Position numbers and translations under genes: made by a program. Shown piece after piece: positions 1-8,160 of a DNA stretch of 64,000 bases. Source of the stretch: Gemmiger sp. An50 (GTDB taxonomy: Bacteria; Bacillota; Clostridia; Oscillospirales; Ruminococcaceae). Numbering within the stretch: position 1 is the stretch's first letter; each line of letters begins with the position of its first letter. The notes under the pieces are model-generated. The model did not search any database. It was given only the letters and a program-made list of their open reading frames with translations, and was not told the DNA's origin. The stretch is from NCBI RefSeq assembly GCF_002161595.1, contig NZ_NFID01000022.1:1-64000 (forward strand). The letters are read 5' to 3'.

Positions 1-224
1 GCAGTCTCGATGATTTCCAGCCGGTTTTTGCAGGCGGCGTCGGTTTCCGCCAAATGGGGAAAGAGTTTTTCTGTAAGCAGCAGGGTACTGTAAAGGGCCG
101 GACGGTACTCCTTCAGATAAGCACGACGCATCCGTCCATACTTGCCGATGTGATACTCCCTTGTGTCTGACAATACAAGGTTGGGAATCAAGTAGTCCCC
201 GCATTGTGTGTAGGTCAGTTCCAT
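1..224 (-). CDS. tnpV: Transposon-encoded protein TnpV (3' end off the window)
   Basis: The gene starts with ATG at 224, about 5 bases after an AAAGGAGG ribosome site, and runs off the left edge. The visible protein begins MELTYTQCGDYLIPNL, then has HIGKYGRMRRAYLKE, followed by a leucine-rich stretch (YSTLLLTEKLFPHL). These match the TnpV family carried by Tn4451-like elements, whose biochemical role is unknown. It lies 107 bases downstream of the broken serine recombinase at 332-478 and in the same orientation, the usual neighbourhood for tnpV. The family call is made from remembered sequence patterns. Confidence 0.8.
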   Translation of the reverse strand, partial: MELTYTQCGDYLIPNLVLSDTREYHIGKYGRMRRAYLKEYRPALYSTLLLTEKLFPHLAETDAACKNRLEIIET

Positions 225-331
225 AATGGCCTCCTTTGTGGGAATGTGTAGTGGGTGACAGTTACGGTCAAGGTCAGGAGCATCCCTCCTTCATCACAAC
301 TGTCTTTTCATTCGCCACAAATGAGCCGCAG

Positions 332-478
332 TCATGATGTAATTTTCGGTGGTGTAATCCACCCTTTATAAATTACATCATGGTTGGAAATGGAATTGCT
401 CTCGCCTTGCAACTCGTCCTCATGAGACAATCTCGGATAAAGGGCGGTAATGAGGTTTTGGGTGGCTTGTCTTAACAT
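332..478 (-). pseudogene. N-terminal remnant of a TnpX-like large serine recombinase
   Basis: An ATG at 478, four bases after GGAGG, opens a 48-codon frame. Its first 33 or so residues include ITALYPRLSHEDELQGESNS. This is the N-terminus of large serine recombinases of the TnpX group, where the Y-x-R-x-S segment carries the catalytic serine. Homology stops after Ser-Asn-Ser-Ile-Ser-Asn, and the frame ends at 332 inside a perfect palindrome (333-382). Intact relatives exceed 500 residues, so more than 90 percent of the gene is missing. The catalytic serine is present, but the rest of the resolvase and DNA-binding domains are gone, so this copy is inactive. A functional recombinase would have to be elsewhere. 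Confidence 0.75.
333..382. repeat. 50-bp palindrome at the recombinase break point
   Basis: CATGATGTAATTT at 333-345 is perfectly repeated in inverse at 370-382. Inside it, GGTGG (348-352) pairs with CCACC (359-363) around TGTAAT. The whole could fold into one long hairpin. It sits exactly where the serine-recombinase homology ends, so it may mark the deletion or an inserted short palindromic element. Confidence 0.7.
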
Positions 479-508
479 AAAATCCTCCGTTTCCGACAGC
501 CAGCCCCA

Positions 509-540
509 CTATTCCGTGGTTTCATTGTACCACGGAATAG
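509..540 (-). promoter_or_regulatory. 12-bp inverted repeat with extended -10, upstream of the recombinase remnant
   Basis: CTATTCCGTGGT (509-520) is perfectly repeated in inverse at 529-540. On the minus strand the centre reads TGGTACAAT, an extended -10 box (TACAAT at 529-524), about 45 bases upstream of the recombinase start. A dyad over a -10 box suggests an autoregulatory operator. No good -35 is visible. Confidence 0.45.
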
Positions 541-702
541 GGCGGGCTGTATAGCTGCAAAAGTGTAAAATCTGCTTCTTTATGATTTGTCAAATTGCTG
601 ATTTTTGTGTAGCGTTTTGTAGAGTTGCTTTCAGTAGAAAAGTTTATATCTGTGTGCTATACTTACTTTCAAAAGCGATTTCGATAGAGCGGGTGATAAA
701 AC

Positions 703-1467
703 ATGAGTAGTTGGTTTACAACGGAAATAATCGACAAAGATACTTTTGCAATCAGTGAGTATCGGCATTGGGAAGAAACGCATTGCTATTTACTTTGTGG
801 CACTAAGAAAGCCATATTGATTGATACGGGGTTAGGGGTGGCAAATATCAAAAAAGTAGTTGATAGTTTGACATCACTTCCAGTTACAGCCATAACAACA
901 CATATACACTGGGATCATATCGGCGGGCACAAATATTTTGATATTATCGCAGTCCACGAAGCAGAAAAAGATTGGTTATCTGGTAAATTTCCTATACCTT
1001 TGCAAGTGGTAAAAAGCAATCTTATGAGAAAACCATGCGATTTTCCCTCTGACTTCAAAATAGAGGAATATCAGATTTTTCAAGGAGTCCCGCAAATAAT
1101 TTTACATGATAACGATTGCATTGATTTGGGGAATAGGAAATTGATAGTTCTTCATACGCCCGGGCATTCTCCGGGGCATTGCTGCTTCTATGAACCGGAA
1201 AGAAAATACTTGTATTCCGGTGATTTAATATACAAAGGGTGTCTTGACGCTTTTTATCCAACAACAGACCCACAACTTTTCTTTCAGTCCATAAGAAAAT
1301 TGCAGTCTTTAGAAGTACAGCGAATTTTACCTGCACATCATCAACTTGCTATTCCCGCCGATATAATTAGCCGGATTGAAAAAGCCTTTTGCCAATTAGC
1401 AAAAGAGGGTAATTTAAAGCAAGGCTGCGGTGTATTTGATTTTGGTGATTTTCAAATCCATGTATGA
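703..1467 (+). CDS. Metallo-beta-lactamase-fold hydrolase (cargo)
   Basis: This 254-residue protein has the MBL-fold metal signature H67-x-H69-x-D71-H72 (THIHWDHIGG), a second ligand region HTPGHSPGH (151-159), SGD at 172-174 and PAHH near residue 212. These are the ligands for a two-zinc hydrolase of the glyoxalase II/RNase Z-like superfamily. The substrate cannot be told from sequence. It has no signal peptide, so it should be cytosolic. It is the only plus-strand gene in this part of the transposon and is much more AT-rich than its neighbours, so it looks like a cargo gene acquired separately. A TGC-TATACT extended -10 lies at 655-663. A true beta-lactamase is unlikely given the absent leader and short length. 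Confidence 0.85.
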   Translation: MSSWFTTEIIDKDTFAISEYRHWEETHCYLLCGTKKAILIDTGLGVANIKKVVDSLTSLPVTAITTHIHWDHIGGHKYFDIIAVHEAEKDWLSGKFPIPLQVVKSNLMRKPCDFPSDFKIEEYQIFQGVPQIILHDNDCIDLGNRKLIVLHTPGHSPGHCCFYEPERKYLYSGDLIYKGCLDAFYPTTDPQLFFQSIRKLQSLEVQRILPAHHQLAIPADIISRIEKAFCQLAKEGNLKQGCGVFDFGDFQIHV

Positions 1468-1483
1468 CCTTTACTCACATTCC

Positions 1484-1511
1484 AGCGGCCATGCTCCCCG
1501 GCATGGCCGCT
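1484..1511 (+). terminator. Hairpin after the MBL-fold gene
   Basis: AGCGGCCATGC (1484-1494) pairs with GCATGGCCGCT (1501-1511) around a 6-base loop, 17 bases after the stop codon. Only TTTCC follows, so it is a weak intrinsic terminator or a barrier to the convergent operon. Confidence 0.5.
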
Positions 1512-1527
1512 TTCCTCATGCCCCGGT

Positions 1528-1722
1528 TCACGCCGGACAAGTCGGCTCCTGTGTAGCAGCGGCTTCCGCTTCCAGTACCCGCGCCATTTTGTCGGCGGCG
1601 GTGGTGGTAGTGTCTTTCTTGAAATAGCCGGACACGACAAGGACGGAATTGCCCATGCGGATTTCCGTCACGCAGTCGGGGCGGCGGGCTGTGCGGGTGT
1701 CGTGCTGCTTGTTATCTGCCAT
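1528..1722 (-). CDS. tnpW: Transposon-encoded protein TnpW
   Basis: This 64-residue protein starts at 1722, eight bases after AAGGAG. The core RRPDCVTEIRMGNSVLVVSG, followed by FKKDTTTTAADKM, is characteristic of the TnpW family of Tn4451-like elements. Its function is unknown. It lies 14 bases after the dnaC-like gene and is the last gene of the replication block. The long in-frame extension upstream of 1722 overlaps dnaC and has no ribosome site, so this shorter start is preferred. Confidence 0.8.
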   Translation of the reverse strand: MADNKQHDTRTARRPDCVTEIRMGNSVLVVSGYFKKDTTTTAADKMARVLEAEAAATQEPTCPA

Positions 1723-1736
1723 AGGCAATACTCCTT

Positions 1737-2579
1737 TCAGTCGGTAATCAGTTTCTTCATGCTCTCCATTTTCCGCTGCGCGGTTTCCTGCCGGAAATTG
1801 TCGCCGGTAAAGCGTACCGGGACGCACATGGAAAGCAGGCGGTCATAAATCCGGGAATGGGCGGTGTCCTCCGGGTTCCGCAGGTCGTCCAGCGTGAGGT
1901 TGGTCGTGACGATCAGCGGCTTGCCGCTGCGGTAACGGCTGTCAATCACATTGAAAATCTGTTCCAGCCCGTACTCGGTGCCGCGCTCCATGCCGAAGTC
2001 GTCAAGGATAAGCAGCGGATAGCGGCAAAGGCGGGAAATGTATTCGTTGCGGTTCTCAAAGCTGGCGGCAAGGTCGTTGAGGATAAGGGCAAAATTCGTC
2101 ATGTGGACGGGGATTTCTTTCTCCATGAGGGCGTTTGCGATACAGCCCGCAAGGTAGCTTTTCCCGGTTCCCACGCCGCCCCAGAACAGGCAGCCGATAT
2201 TGTCGGCTCGCATATCCTCCCAATGCTCCACATACCGGCGGGCAATCCCGGCCTGCGGGTTCCTGCCGTTGTCGTTCTCAAAAGTCCAGTCCCGCATGGT
2301 GGGGTCGGTAAAGCCCCGGCGTTTCAGTTCCTCCACGGTGTCAAGGTGCCTGCGCCACTTCTCGGCGGCCTCCCGTTCCTCACGGGCGGCTCTCTGGCAG
2401 TCGCACTCTGCCGGGTGGCGGTCACGGCCAAAGATAGCGGCCTTATCCGGCGCAAAATAGGCTTCTTTCGGCTTGCGGCACTTGCCGCAGTACAGTAAAC
2501 CGTCCTCGCCGGTGTAGTCCTCCGGCTCCGGGGTGGCAGTCGTCATATTCTCCAAAACAGCGTTGATTTCGTTCTTCAT
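1737..2579 (-). CDS. DnaC/IstB-like ATP-binding protein
   Basis: The 280-residue protein has an N-terminal zinc-binding-like segment (CGKC at 31-34, CDC at 59-61). An AAA+ ATPase domain follows, with Walker A GGVGTGKS (about 134-141) and Walker B LLILDDFG (DD at 193-194). It belongs to the DnaC/DnaI helicase-loader-like family and probably helps load a helicase at the element origin. The start at 2579 follows an AAGGAGG site and gives the ATGA overlap with the RepA-like gene upstream, so the two are translationally coupled. The pairing of RepA-like and DnaC-like proteins is standard in these elements. Confidence 0.85.
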   Translation of the reverse strand: MKNEINAVLENMTTATPEPEDYTGEDGLLYCGKCRKPKEAYFAPDKAAIFGRDRHPAECDCQRAAREEREAAEKWRRHLDTVEELKRRGFTDPTMRDWTFENDNGRNPQAGIARRYVEHWEDMRADNIGCLFWGGVGTGKSYLAGCIANALMEKEIPVHMTNFALILNDLAASFENRNEYISRLCRYPLLILDDFGMERGTEYGLEQIFNVIDSRYRSGKPLIVTTNLTLDDLRNPEDTAHSRIYDRLLSMCVPVRFTGDNFRQETAQRKMESMKKLITD

Positions 2580-3334
2580 AAACTCTCGCCCTCCTTGCAT
2601 GAGTAGTCTGGTATGCCCTTTTTCGGGGCTTTCTTGGCTGCGTCCTCCTGCGCCCATTTGTAGATTGTGGCGGCATGGCTGCGGTATCGCTTGCCGCTGG
2701 ACGCGATATGGCAGGATAACCGGTCAATGTAGTAGTTCCATTTGTCGGGCAGGTCTGCTTTCAGCCCGTCCAGTTCTGATTGCGAAAGAAAGACATTTTC
2801 ATACCGGCCATAGGCAGCGCGGGCGGGCTGTCCCGTATCTAACTCTCGCTCTCTCTCTTTTTCTATCTCTATCTCTTTCTCTATCTCTATCTCTGGTGGA
2901 CAAATGTCCGCTTGATATGGTGGACAAATGTCCGCCCCGGCCTTTGGCAAGGCTTTCTGCTCCTGCAAAGCCAGCCTTGCCCGCCGTTTCCGCTCCCCCT
3001 CGGTAGAGGATTGGCCGATCAGCAGTTCAATGTTGCTCATATACAGCGCGCCGCTTGGCAGCGGCTCTACAAGCCCCAGCTTCATAAAAATCTGCAAGGC
3101 TCGTTCTACGGTGCCGACTTGCTGGCGGGTAATGGTGGCAATCATCTGCGCGGTGTAGGGGATATTTTCATCAAGCTGCAACTTCCCGCCGTTTTTCAGC
3201 GATTTTAGGTACAGTTTCAAGAGAATGTTGGAATAGAGGATACCGTCCTGCATACTTTCCAGCAGCACGATAGCGTCCTCGTCAAAGTAATTCTCTTTCA
3301 GCTTGAGGTAGTAGTATTTTCGGTTGTCTGACAT
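2576..3334 (-). CDS. RepA/replisome-organizer-like protein
   Basis: This protein of about 252 residues starts at 3334 after AAAGGAGG. The N-terminal part (MSDNRKYYYLKLKENYFDE...) resembles the winged-helix N-terminal domain of phage replisome organizers and plasmid RepA initiators. The C-terminal part around DKWNYYIDRLSCHIASSGKRY resembles a DnaD-like domain. Between them lies a low-complexity charged linker of alternating Glu-Ile/Glu-Lys/Glu-Arg, encoded by a CT-rich tandem repeat at about 2845-2895. It probably acts with the downstream ATPase in replication of the excised element. The linker is expected to be length-variable. Confidence 0.8.
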   Translation of the reverse strand: MSDNRKYYYLKLKENYFDEDAIVLLESMQDGILYSNILLKLYLKSLKNGGKLQLDENIPYTAQMIATITRQQVGTVERALQIFMKLGLVEPLPSGALYMSNIELLIGQSSTEGERKRRARLALQEQKALPKAGADICPPYQADICPPEIEIEKEIEIEKERERELDTGQPARAAYGRYENVFLSQSELDGLKADLPDKWNYYIDRLSCHIASSGKRYRSHAATIYKWAQEDAAKKAPKKGIPDYSCKEGESL

Positions 3335-3446
3335 GGTTCCTCCTTTGGGTGGATTTGGGGCGTTTGTACGCATTTAGAACGCCGTTTCCGGGGGAAAAGG
3401 ATAAATGTATCGCGTACCCTTTGACATCCACGAAAAAAGCCTTGAT

Positions 3447-3833
3447 TTATGCGGGTTTGAAAGGCTCTAAAGCGTGACATTTACGCCTTTGTTTCCGCTT
3501 TCTCTCGGCGGCTTTGATTTTCTTCATGCGTCCGGCGCAGTCGGGGCAGTAGTTTCCCCGGTTGGATTTGGGGACAAATGCCGCGCCGCAGACAGCACAC
3601 CGTTTTCGGCTCCCCCGGTACAAGAGGGCTGCGGCCAGCTCCCCGTCAAGGGGCAGGACAGCCACACGGAACCAGCGGCACATGAGGGAAAGGGAAATGC
3701 TCTGGACGCACACGCAAGGCTCCCCGTCGTCTAACAGCAGGCAGTTCCCCCCGTCATAGTTACAGCACTCATGTACCAACCGCCGCGCCCGCCGGTGCTG
3801 GCGGTAGTCCATGCGGGGCAGGTTATCGTTCAT
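3447..3833 (-). CDS. Cysteine-rich VLP domain protein
   Basis: The 128-residue protein contains a Cys-rich N-terminal half (RLVHECCNYDGGNCLLLDDGE, CVCVQ) and a C-terminal zinc-ribbon-like segment (CAVCGAAF ... YCPDCAGR) followed by a very basic tail. This matches the Cys_rich_VLP family that accompanies MOBP relaxases in Clostridia elements. Its start overlaps the relaxase 3' end by 11 bases, which supports co-translation and a relaxosome-associated DNA-binding role, though that role is inference. Confidence 0.8.
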   Translation of the reverse strand: MNDNLPRMDYRQHRRARRLVHECCNYDGGNCLLLDDGEPCVCVQSISLSLMCRWFRVAVLPLDGELAAALLYRGSRKRCAVCGAAFVPKSNRGNYCPDCAGRMKKIKAAERKRKQRRKCHALEPFKPA

Positions 3834-5457
3834 GGCTCTGCTCCTTTCTGCGGTGGGGTTCCTCCCGGCGCAAAATCTGGTCGATGTTCCGCTTGACGGT
3901 CTGCAATTCCTTGAACCGCTGTTTCTGTTCGTGATAGGTGTTATACAGGCCGTCTTTCTCGGAGATAAGCTGCTCGATCTCGACCTGCAAAGCTTTCCGG
4001 GCGGGCAGCTTGGTAATGCCATGCGCCTTGAAATACCGGGCGGCGGCTTCGGCTATGATAAAATCGCTCTCGTTTGCCTGCCGGTATGCGGCGCGGGCTT
4101 TCTCGGATTTCTGCGCTTTCAGCCCGTCGCGGGCGGGCTTGGTCTTGGCATAGGCAAGTACCTGTTGCTGCAACTCCTTTTTCCCTTGTAGCTTTGTTTC
4201 CAGCGTTTTCAACTTGCCGCTGGTCTGGCGCATTTCCTGATAGGCGGTATCAACGGCGGCTTCTAACTGCTCCGGGGAAGTGAAGCCGTATTCCTGATAC
4301 ACATTCAGCGTCGCGGCCATTTGTTTGAGGTTGTGCATGGTCGCCCAGCGTTCATAGCCCCGGCCTTTGCCCTCGGCCATTTTCTGCTCAATGTCCACAA
4401 GCCGCTGCACACCGTCCTGTTTCGTGGTGGTTTGTGGGGCTTTTGTGGGCTGTATGCCGGTTTCCCCATGCCGGGGATATTCGGGTATGGCTGCGGCCTT
4501 TTCTGTGGCTCTGGCGGCGTTCTGCTCCAAAACGGCAAGGACAGCGGCGCGGTCAAAGTCGTCGCCCAGTTTCCGGGCGGTAATGGGCTTTGTCCTGTCC
4601 GGCGTGAGATAGGATAGCCGCCCCCGGCTCTCCTTGACGGCCACGCCCTCCCGCAGCAGCAGAGAGGAAAAGTCCTCGAATGAGGTCGCCGCAGACAGCG
4701 CGGCGCGTATGGTCTGCCGCAGCTTCTCCTTGTTCGTTTCAAACTTGGTCTGCCGGGGCGTGATACCGTCTGCAATCATGGGGGCGTTCTGCTTGTCCAG
4801 CGCGGCCTGTCCCTTTTTCTGCGCCCAATACTCCCGGTCTGTGACGCGGTTCTTGCTGCCGTTCAAGAGGTCGATTTGGTAAAGCCCCTCCCGGTGGCAC
4901 ATTTCCATGACTTCGGACTTGAAGTAGCGCAAGGCAGCGTCGGTACAGCGGTGCTTGCAACCGGCTTTCGTGTCGGCTGGCCTGTCCATGTAGGGCAGGA
5001 ACGGGACTTCCTCTATCCGCAGGCTGTTAATGACGATATGCACATGGATATTGCCGCTGTGGTTATGCCCGTCCGGGTGGGTACATACAAGGGCTTGGTG
5101 GCCGGGGAAATGCTCGGCGCAAAACTTCTCGCCCAATGCCTGCGCCCGGTCTACGGTCAAGCCGTTGTCCGGGCCGTCCCGTGGGTCAAAGCTGATGATA
5201 TAGTGGTGGCTTTTCACATCTTCCCGCCGCTGGTTCTTCCCATAGCGGAGATTTGCCCGCATACAGGCAACGGCAAAATCCTCCCCACCGCAGTTCAGCG
5301 TGGACAGCCGGTAGTCCTCGCGGGGGATAAGCCTGCCGGTTTCATCAAGGACGGGCTTCATGGTAAACTCGTCATGCTCAAAAAGCAGATATTGTTCGGC
5401 GGCTCCGTAGTCGGCATTTTTAGAGTTGATATGCTTGAGTGTTGCCAACTGCGTCAC
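3823..5457 (-). CDS. Relaxase/mobilization nuclease (MOBP)
   Basis: The 544-residue protein nicks DNA at oriT to begin conjugative transfer. The relaxase domain fills roughly residues 1-250. SHHYIISFDP is at 83-92, and the three-histidine metal site lies in HPDGHNHSGNIHVHIVINS at 127-145 (motif III). The C-terminal half is long, charged and probably coiled-coil. MobC lies directly upstream and overlaps by 38 bases, and the Cys-rich VLP gene follows, forming a mobilization operon. No coupling protein belongs to this transposon, so it would have to borrow one from an ICE, perhaps the surrounding one. Confidence 0.9.
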   Translation of the reverse strand: MTQLATLKHINSKNADYGAAEQYLLFEHDEFTMKPVLDETGRLIPREDYRLSTLNCGGEDFAVACMRANLRYGKNQRREDVKSHHYIISFDPRDGPDNGLTVDRAQALGEKFCAEHFPGHQALVCTHPDGHNHSGNIHVHIVINSLRIEEVPFLPYMDRPADTKAGCKHRCTDAALRYFKSEVMEMCHREGLYQIDLLNGSKNRVTDREYWAQKKGQAALDKQNAPMIADGITPRQTKFETNKEKLRQTIRAALSAATSFEDFSSLLLREGVAVKESRGRLSYLTPDRTKPITARKLGDDFDRAAVLAVLEQNAARATEKAAAIPEYPRHGETGIQPTKAPQTTTKQDGVQRLVDIEQKMAEGKGRGYERWATMHNLKQMAATLNVYQEYGFTSPEQLEAAVDTAYQEMRQTSGKLKTLETKLQGKKELQQQVLAYAKTKPARDGLKAQKSEKARAAYRQANESDFIIAEAAARYFKAHGITKLPARKALQVEIEQLISEKDGLYNTYHEQKQRFKELQTVKRNIDQILRREEPHRRKEQSHER

Positions 5458-5818
5458 CTACTTTCTGTAAGACTTCATACTTGAGGGCGGCAAGGTCGGC
5501 TACGGCGGCGCGTACCTCGCCGGAGAGGGCGTTATAGGGTGCGCCGTACTCATTCAGATACCGGGCAATCTGATTGAGGTTGCCGCCGATCCTGCCGTAC
5601 TCGGCGGTCAGCTTCCCGACAGCGGAGAGCAGTTCGTCATTGACCGCTGACACATGGATAACGGGGCGTATGGTGGTGCGCCGTATCGCCTGCCGGAGAA
5701 ATTCCGACTGGCTGATACCATAGGGCGCAAGCCGCGCTGTGAAGTCGGCGTATTCATCTTCGGACAGCCGGGTTTTCACAACGCGGCTGCGGTGGGGTGT
5801 GTTGTATTTCTTTCGCAT
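5420..5818 (-). CDS. mobC: MobC-family relaxosome accessory protein
   Basis: The 132-residue protein has a ribbon-helix-helix-like N-terminus (VKTRLSEDEYADFTARLAPYGIS) and the family signature IGGNLNQIARYLNE in its second half. MobC proteins bind oriT and assist relaxase nicking. The start at 5818 follows GAAAGGAGG. It is the first gene of the mobilization operon and overlaps the relaxase start. Confidence 0.9.
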   Translation of the reverse strand: MRKKYNTPHRSRVVKTRLSEDEYADFTARLAPYGISQSEFLRQAIRRTTIRPVIHVSAVNDELLSAVGKLTAEYGRIGGNLNQIARYLNEYGAPYNALSGEVRAAVADLAALKYEVLQKVGDAVGNTQAYQL

Positions 5819-5885
5819 GGTCGTGACCTCCTTTCTTGCCGCATGAGCGCGGCGGGGATAAGCGGCGCAAGCCGCAAAGCAGGGT

Positions 5886-5950
5886 TTGGGGAAGGCACTC
5901 CCCAACAAGTTTCCCGCGAGGGGCAAAACCGCAGAATTGCGGATTTTGGC
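5886..5950. other. Candidate oriT region
   Basis: Upstream of mobC, TTGGGGA (5886-5892) pairs with TCCCCAA (5899-5905). A longer imperfect hairpin spans 5922-5950, with CCGCA/TGCGG at its tip around GAAT and AAAA/TTTT below one bulged A. It is the most structured part of the gene-free 5819-6400 stretch, the usual location of oriT in this family. The nic site was not identified. The rest of 5819-6400 holds no convincing gene. Confidence 0.4.
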
Positions 5951-6400
5951 ACCGTGGTAGAAACTTGCTCTTAGTAAGCCGCAGACTGCCCCTGTCCGGG
6001 CTTTTCCGTACATAGAGCGAACGGGGCGGGGCTTTCAGCCCGCTGTACGCGGTCTTTTTCCTTTCGCCAAAGATACATTTGAAAGGCCGCCAGCTACCCG
6101 CTGTCCGGGGATTTTTTCAAATTTCCTTTCGCTTCTGTAATACGGGAAAGGGGATTTTGGCAACCGGCGGGGCAGAGAAATTTTCCTTTCACTCCCTACA
6201 ACACCAACAAAGGCAAAAATGACGGAAATACTGGAAATTTTCTCTTTGCTTCTTAATACGGACAAATTTCAAAAATGCCAAATGGACAACAAAAAAAGCA
6301 GCAAATCTTTTTCAGACTTACTGCTTTCGCTGGCCGCCGGTGGCGGCTGGTATTCAGTTTTGAAAGTTCAAGTTTAGATTTCCCCAACGAATTGGAAATG

Positions 6401-6814
6401 TTATTTCCGATTCGGTTTTCTTTTGATAGCTAACAATTTCATATAATCATCAAATTCAGCCATATTAGTCGGTTCAAACATTACCCATTTTCCGTCGTGG
6501 TAGGTTTTTGCTTCATCATATTGTTTACAAACGGAATTAGAAAGGCTATCCCTAATATCTTCAAATTTTGTCCTTTCATCTTTTCCAAAAATAATCATGA
6601 AACCAATGCAATTACTTTTTGCATATAGGCAACAAAGTGTTTTGCCACCTCTACGATATTTATACTCGTAAGTCCAATTCTTACCGCCAGTATTCCAAAG
6701 TCGTTCCATATCGTATTTTTCATCAATAGCTGAACATAATGTTTGCCATACTTCAAATAAAGATTGTCCGAGCAATTCAGTCATAGTTGATTGAGATGGT
6801 ATATTTTCGAGCAT
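6401..6814 (-). CDS. DUF3788 family protein
   Basis: The 137-residue protein contains YEYKYRRGGKTLCCLYAK, GFMIIFGKDERTKFEDIRD and DGKWVMFEP. These fit the DUF3788 family, small cytosolic proteins of unknown function. It is AT-rich and monocistronic, so it is probably an accessory gene of the transposon. Confidence 0.75.
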   Translation of the reverse strand: MLENIPSQSTMTELLGQSLFEVWQTLCSAIDEKYDMERLWNTGGKNWTYEYKYRRGGKTLCCLYAKSNCIGFMIIFGKDERTKFEDIRDSLSNSVCKQYDEAKTYHDGKWVMFEPTNMAEFDDYMKLLAIKRKPNRK

Positions 6815-6943
6815 TGTATCACCTCCATAAATGTGTGTTTATCGCTGGGTCTATTATACTATATCTGCTCTTCCTTGGAAATAGATGAATTGTAAACTTG
6901 CTGAGTGGCACCGCTAATGACAGTTGGTATTCAGTTTTTCAAT

Positions 6944-7141
6944 CTATCGGTCAAAGCGAAACTTGAATAGCGCGGCAATTAGCTGCTGCTTCACATATTC
7001 CTCAACCTCGGCGTTGACCTGCCCGTGTACTTTGGAAAAATAGCGGATATATCCGGCGTAGTGGGAAAGGACGGTGTCGATTGCGTCCGGGTCGCCCCCA
7101 TGGGCTTTAACGATTGTTTCATAGGGGAGAAGTTTACTCAT
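6944..7141 (-). CDS. Helix-turn-helix domain protein
   Basis: This small 65-residue protein starts at 7141 and overlaps the sigma-like gene by 8 bases. LPYETIVKAHGGDPDAIDTVLSHY resembles the N-terminal HTH_16-type segment found next to sigma-like factors in Tn916/Tn4451-type elements. It is probably a regulator or accessory of the upstream sigma-like protein. Confidence 0.7.
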   Translation of the reverse strand: MSKLLPYETIVKAHGGDPDAIDTVLSHYAGYIRYFSKVHGQVNAEVEEYVKQQLIAALFKFRFDR

Positions 7142-7556
7142 AGTCTTTTCCCTCCATGAGCCGCCGTAACCGCTGCAAGGCAAGCTGGATATGCCGCCCC
7201 GCTGTGCTGCGTGTCCGGCCAATATGTATGCCGATCACTCGCTGCGGCTGGCGCAGGAAATAGTAACGGAAAATTTCTTCCTGTGCCTGCTCCGACAAAA
7301 GGGCAAGGGCAGCGGCAAGTTCCGCATGGTACAGAACGGCGGTCTGGCCGCAGGCGGTAAAAAGATATTCTTCAAGCTGCTCCGGCTCGGCAAGCTGGAC
7401 AAACTTCTCATTCATCAGATAGTCAAGGGAAACTTCCCGTTCCCATCTCCGGCGCAGATTCAAAATTTTATCTATGGCTGCGTGACGAATGACAATCTTG
7501 CAAAAGGCATTGAATGTGTACTGGATATGCACCTTGTAGGCTTCATCTTCGGTCAT
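7134..7556 (-). CDS. Sigma-70-like factor of the transposon
   Basis: The 140-residue protein has an N-terminal region with FNAFCKIVIRHAAIDKILNL and a C-terminal region-4-like HTH (LALLSEQAQEEIFRYYFLRQPQRVIGIHIGRTRSTAGRHIQLALQRL spans about residues 85-131). This resembles the small sigma-like regulators of Tn916-family elements. Start at 7556 after AGAGGGGG. It likely controls the element's transfer or recombination genes. Confidence 0.7.
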   Translation of the reverse strand: MTEDEAYKVHIQYTFNAFCKIVIRHAAIDKILNLRRRWEREVSLDYLMNEKFVQLAEPEQLEEYLFTACGQTAVLYHAELAAALALLSEQAQEEIFRYYFLRQPQRVIGIHIGRTRSTAGRHIQLALQRLRRLMEGKDYE

Positions 7557-7716
7557 GGAAATTCCCCCTCTCTGATAATAGTGCGGGGCGGCAGCACTCC
7601 TTGCTGTCGCCCCTTGATTGCCTACCAGCAAAGGCGGGCGGGGCTGTCAACGACGACGCGGAGCGGCGTTCATTTTATCGTTGATTGGCTCGGCTGGCTT
7701 TGCTATGACAATATAG

Positions 7717-8160
7717 TTATTTCCAATGCTTTAACTGCGAAAGATACAAATCAAACTGATTACGTCTGGTTTTTTCATCTGCGTTATCGGGATTTGGCAT
7801 ATTCGCAACCAGATAATCCAACAAAGATTCCTTGGATTGATATGCAAATTCCCCATTAGCATAGCACCATTTACAATAGTCCTCGTTATAGCTTCCGTCT
7901 GGTTCTCGGCTAATCAGACCATCTTCATTCAATGGCATTCCGCAACACTGACAAACAAGTTGCCGTGGAGAACCCAGAAGCGTATTGATTGACACATCAA
8001 AAACTCGTGATAACAGTTTTAAGGTATCTGTATTTGGCTGTGTTTCGCCTGTTTCCCAGCGACTAACCGCCTGTCGGGTAACTTGCACACGTTCAGCCAG
8101 TTGTTCTTGCGTAAGGTTGTTTTTCTCGCGTAAATTTTTAAGAATACCTTGTATTTCCAT
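7717..8160 (-). CDS. XRE-family regulator with a C-terminal zinc ribbon
   Basis: The 147-residue protein has an N-terminal XRE helix-turn-helix (NLTQEQLAERVQVTRQAVSRWETG, residues about 15-38). It then has a short linker and a Zn-ribbon (CQCCGMPL ... YCKWCYANGEF, residues about 70-108). This two-domain layout is common in Bacillota. It is the outermost gene of the nested transposon, divergent from nothing nearby, and probably regulates the element. Confidence 0.85.
   Translation of the reverse strand: MEIQGILKNLREKNNLTQEQLAERVQVTRQAVSRWETGETQPNTDTLKLLSRVFDVSINTLLGSPRQLVCQCCGMPLNEDGLISREPDGSYNEDYCKWCYANGEFAYQSKESLLDYLVANMPNPDNADEKTRRNQFDLYLSQLKHWK

Noticed and set aside
703..1467. Beta-lactamase resistance gene
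   Set aside because: The protein has an MBL fold but no leader peptide, and the spacing of ligands fits general MBL hydrolases. Resistance is not supported.
2845..2895. CRISPR array
   Set aside because: The repetitive stretch is a short CT-rich tandem repeat inside a coding region, with no spacer-repeat alternation. No CRISPR array was seen elsewhere in the window.
6035..6265. 76-codon minus-strand frame before mobC
   Set aside because: No ribosome site and no family features. It overlaps the structured oriT-like region.
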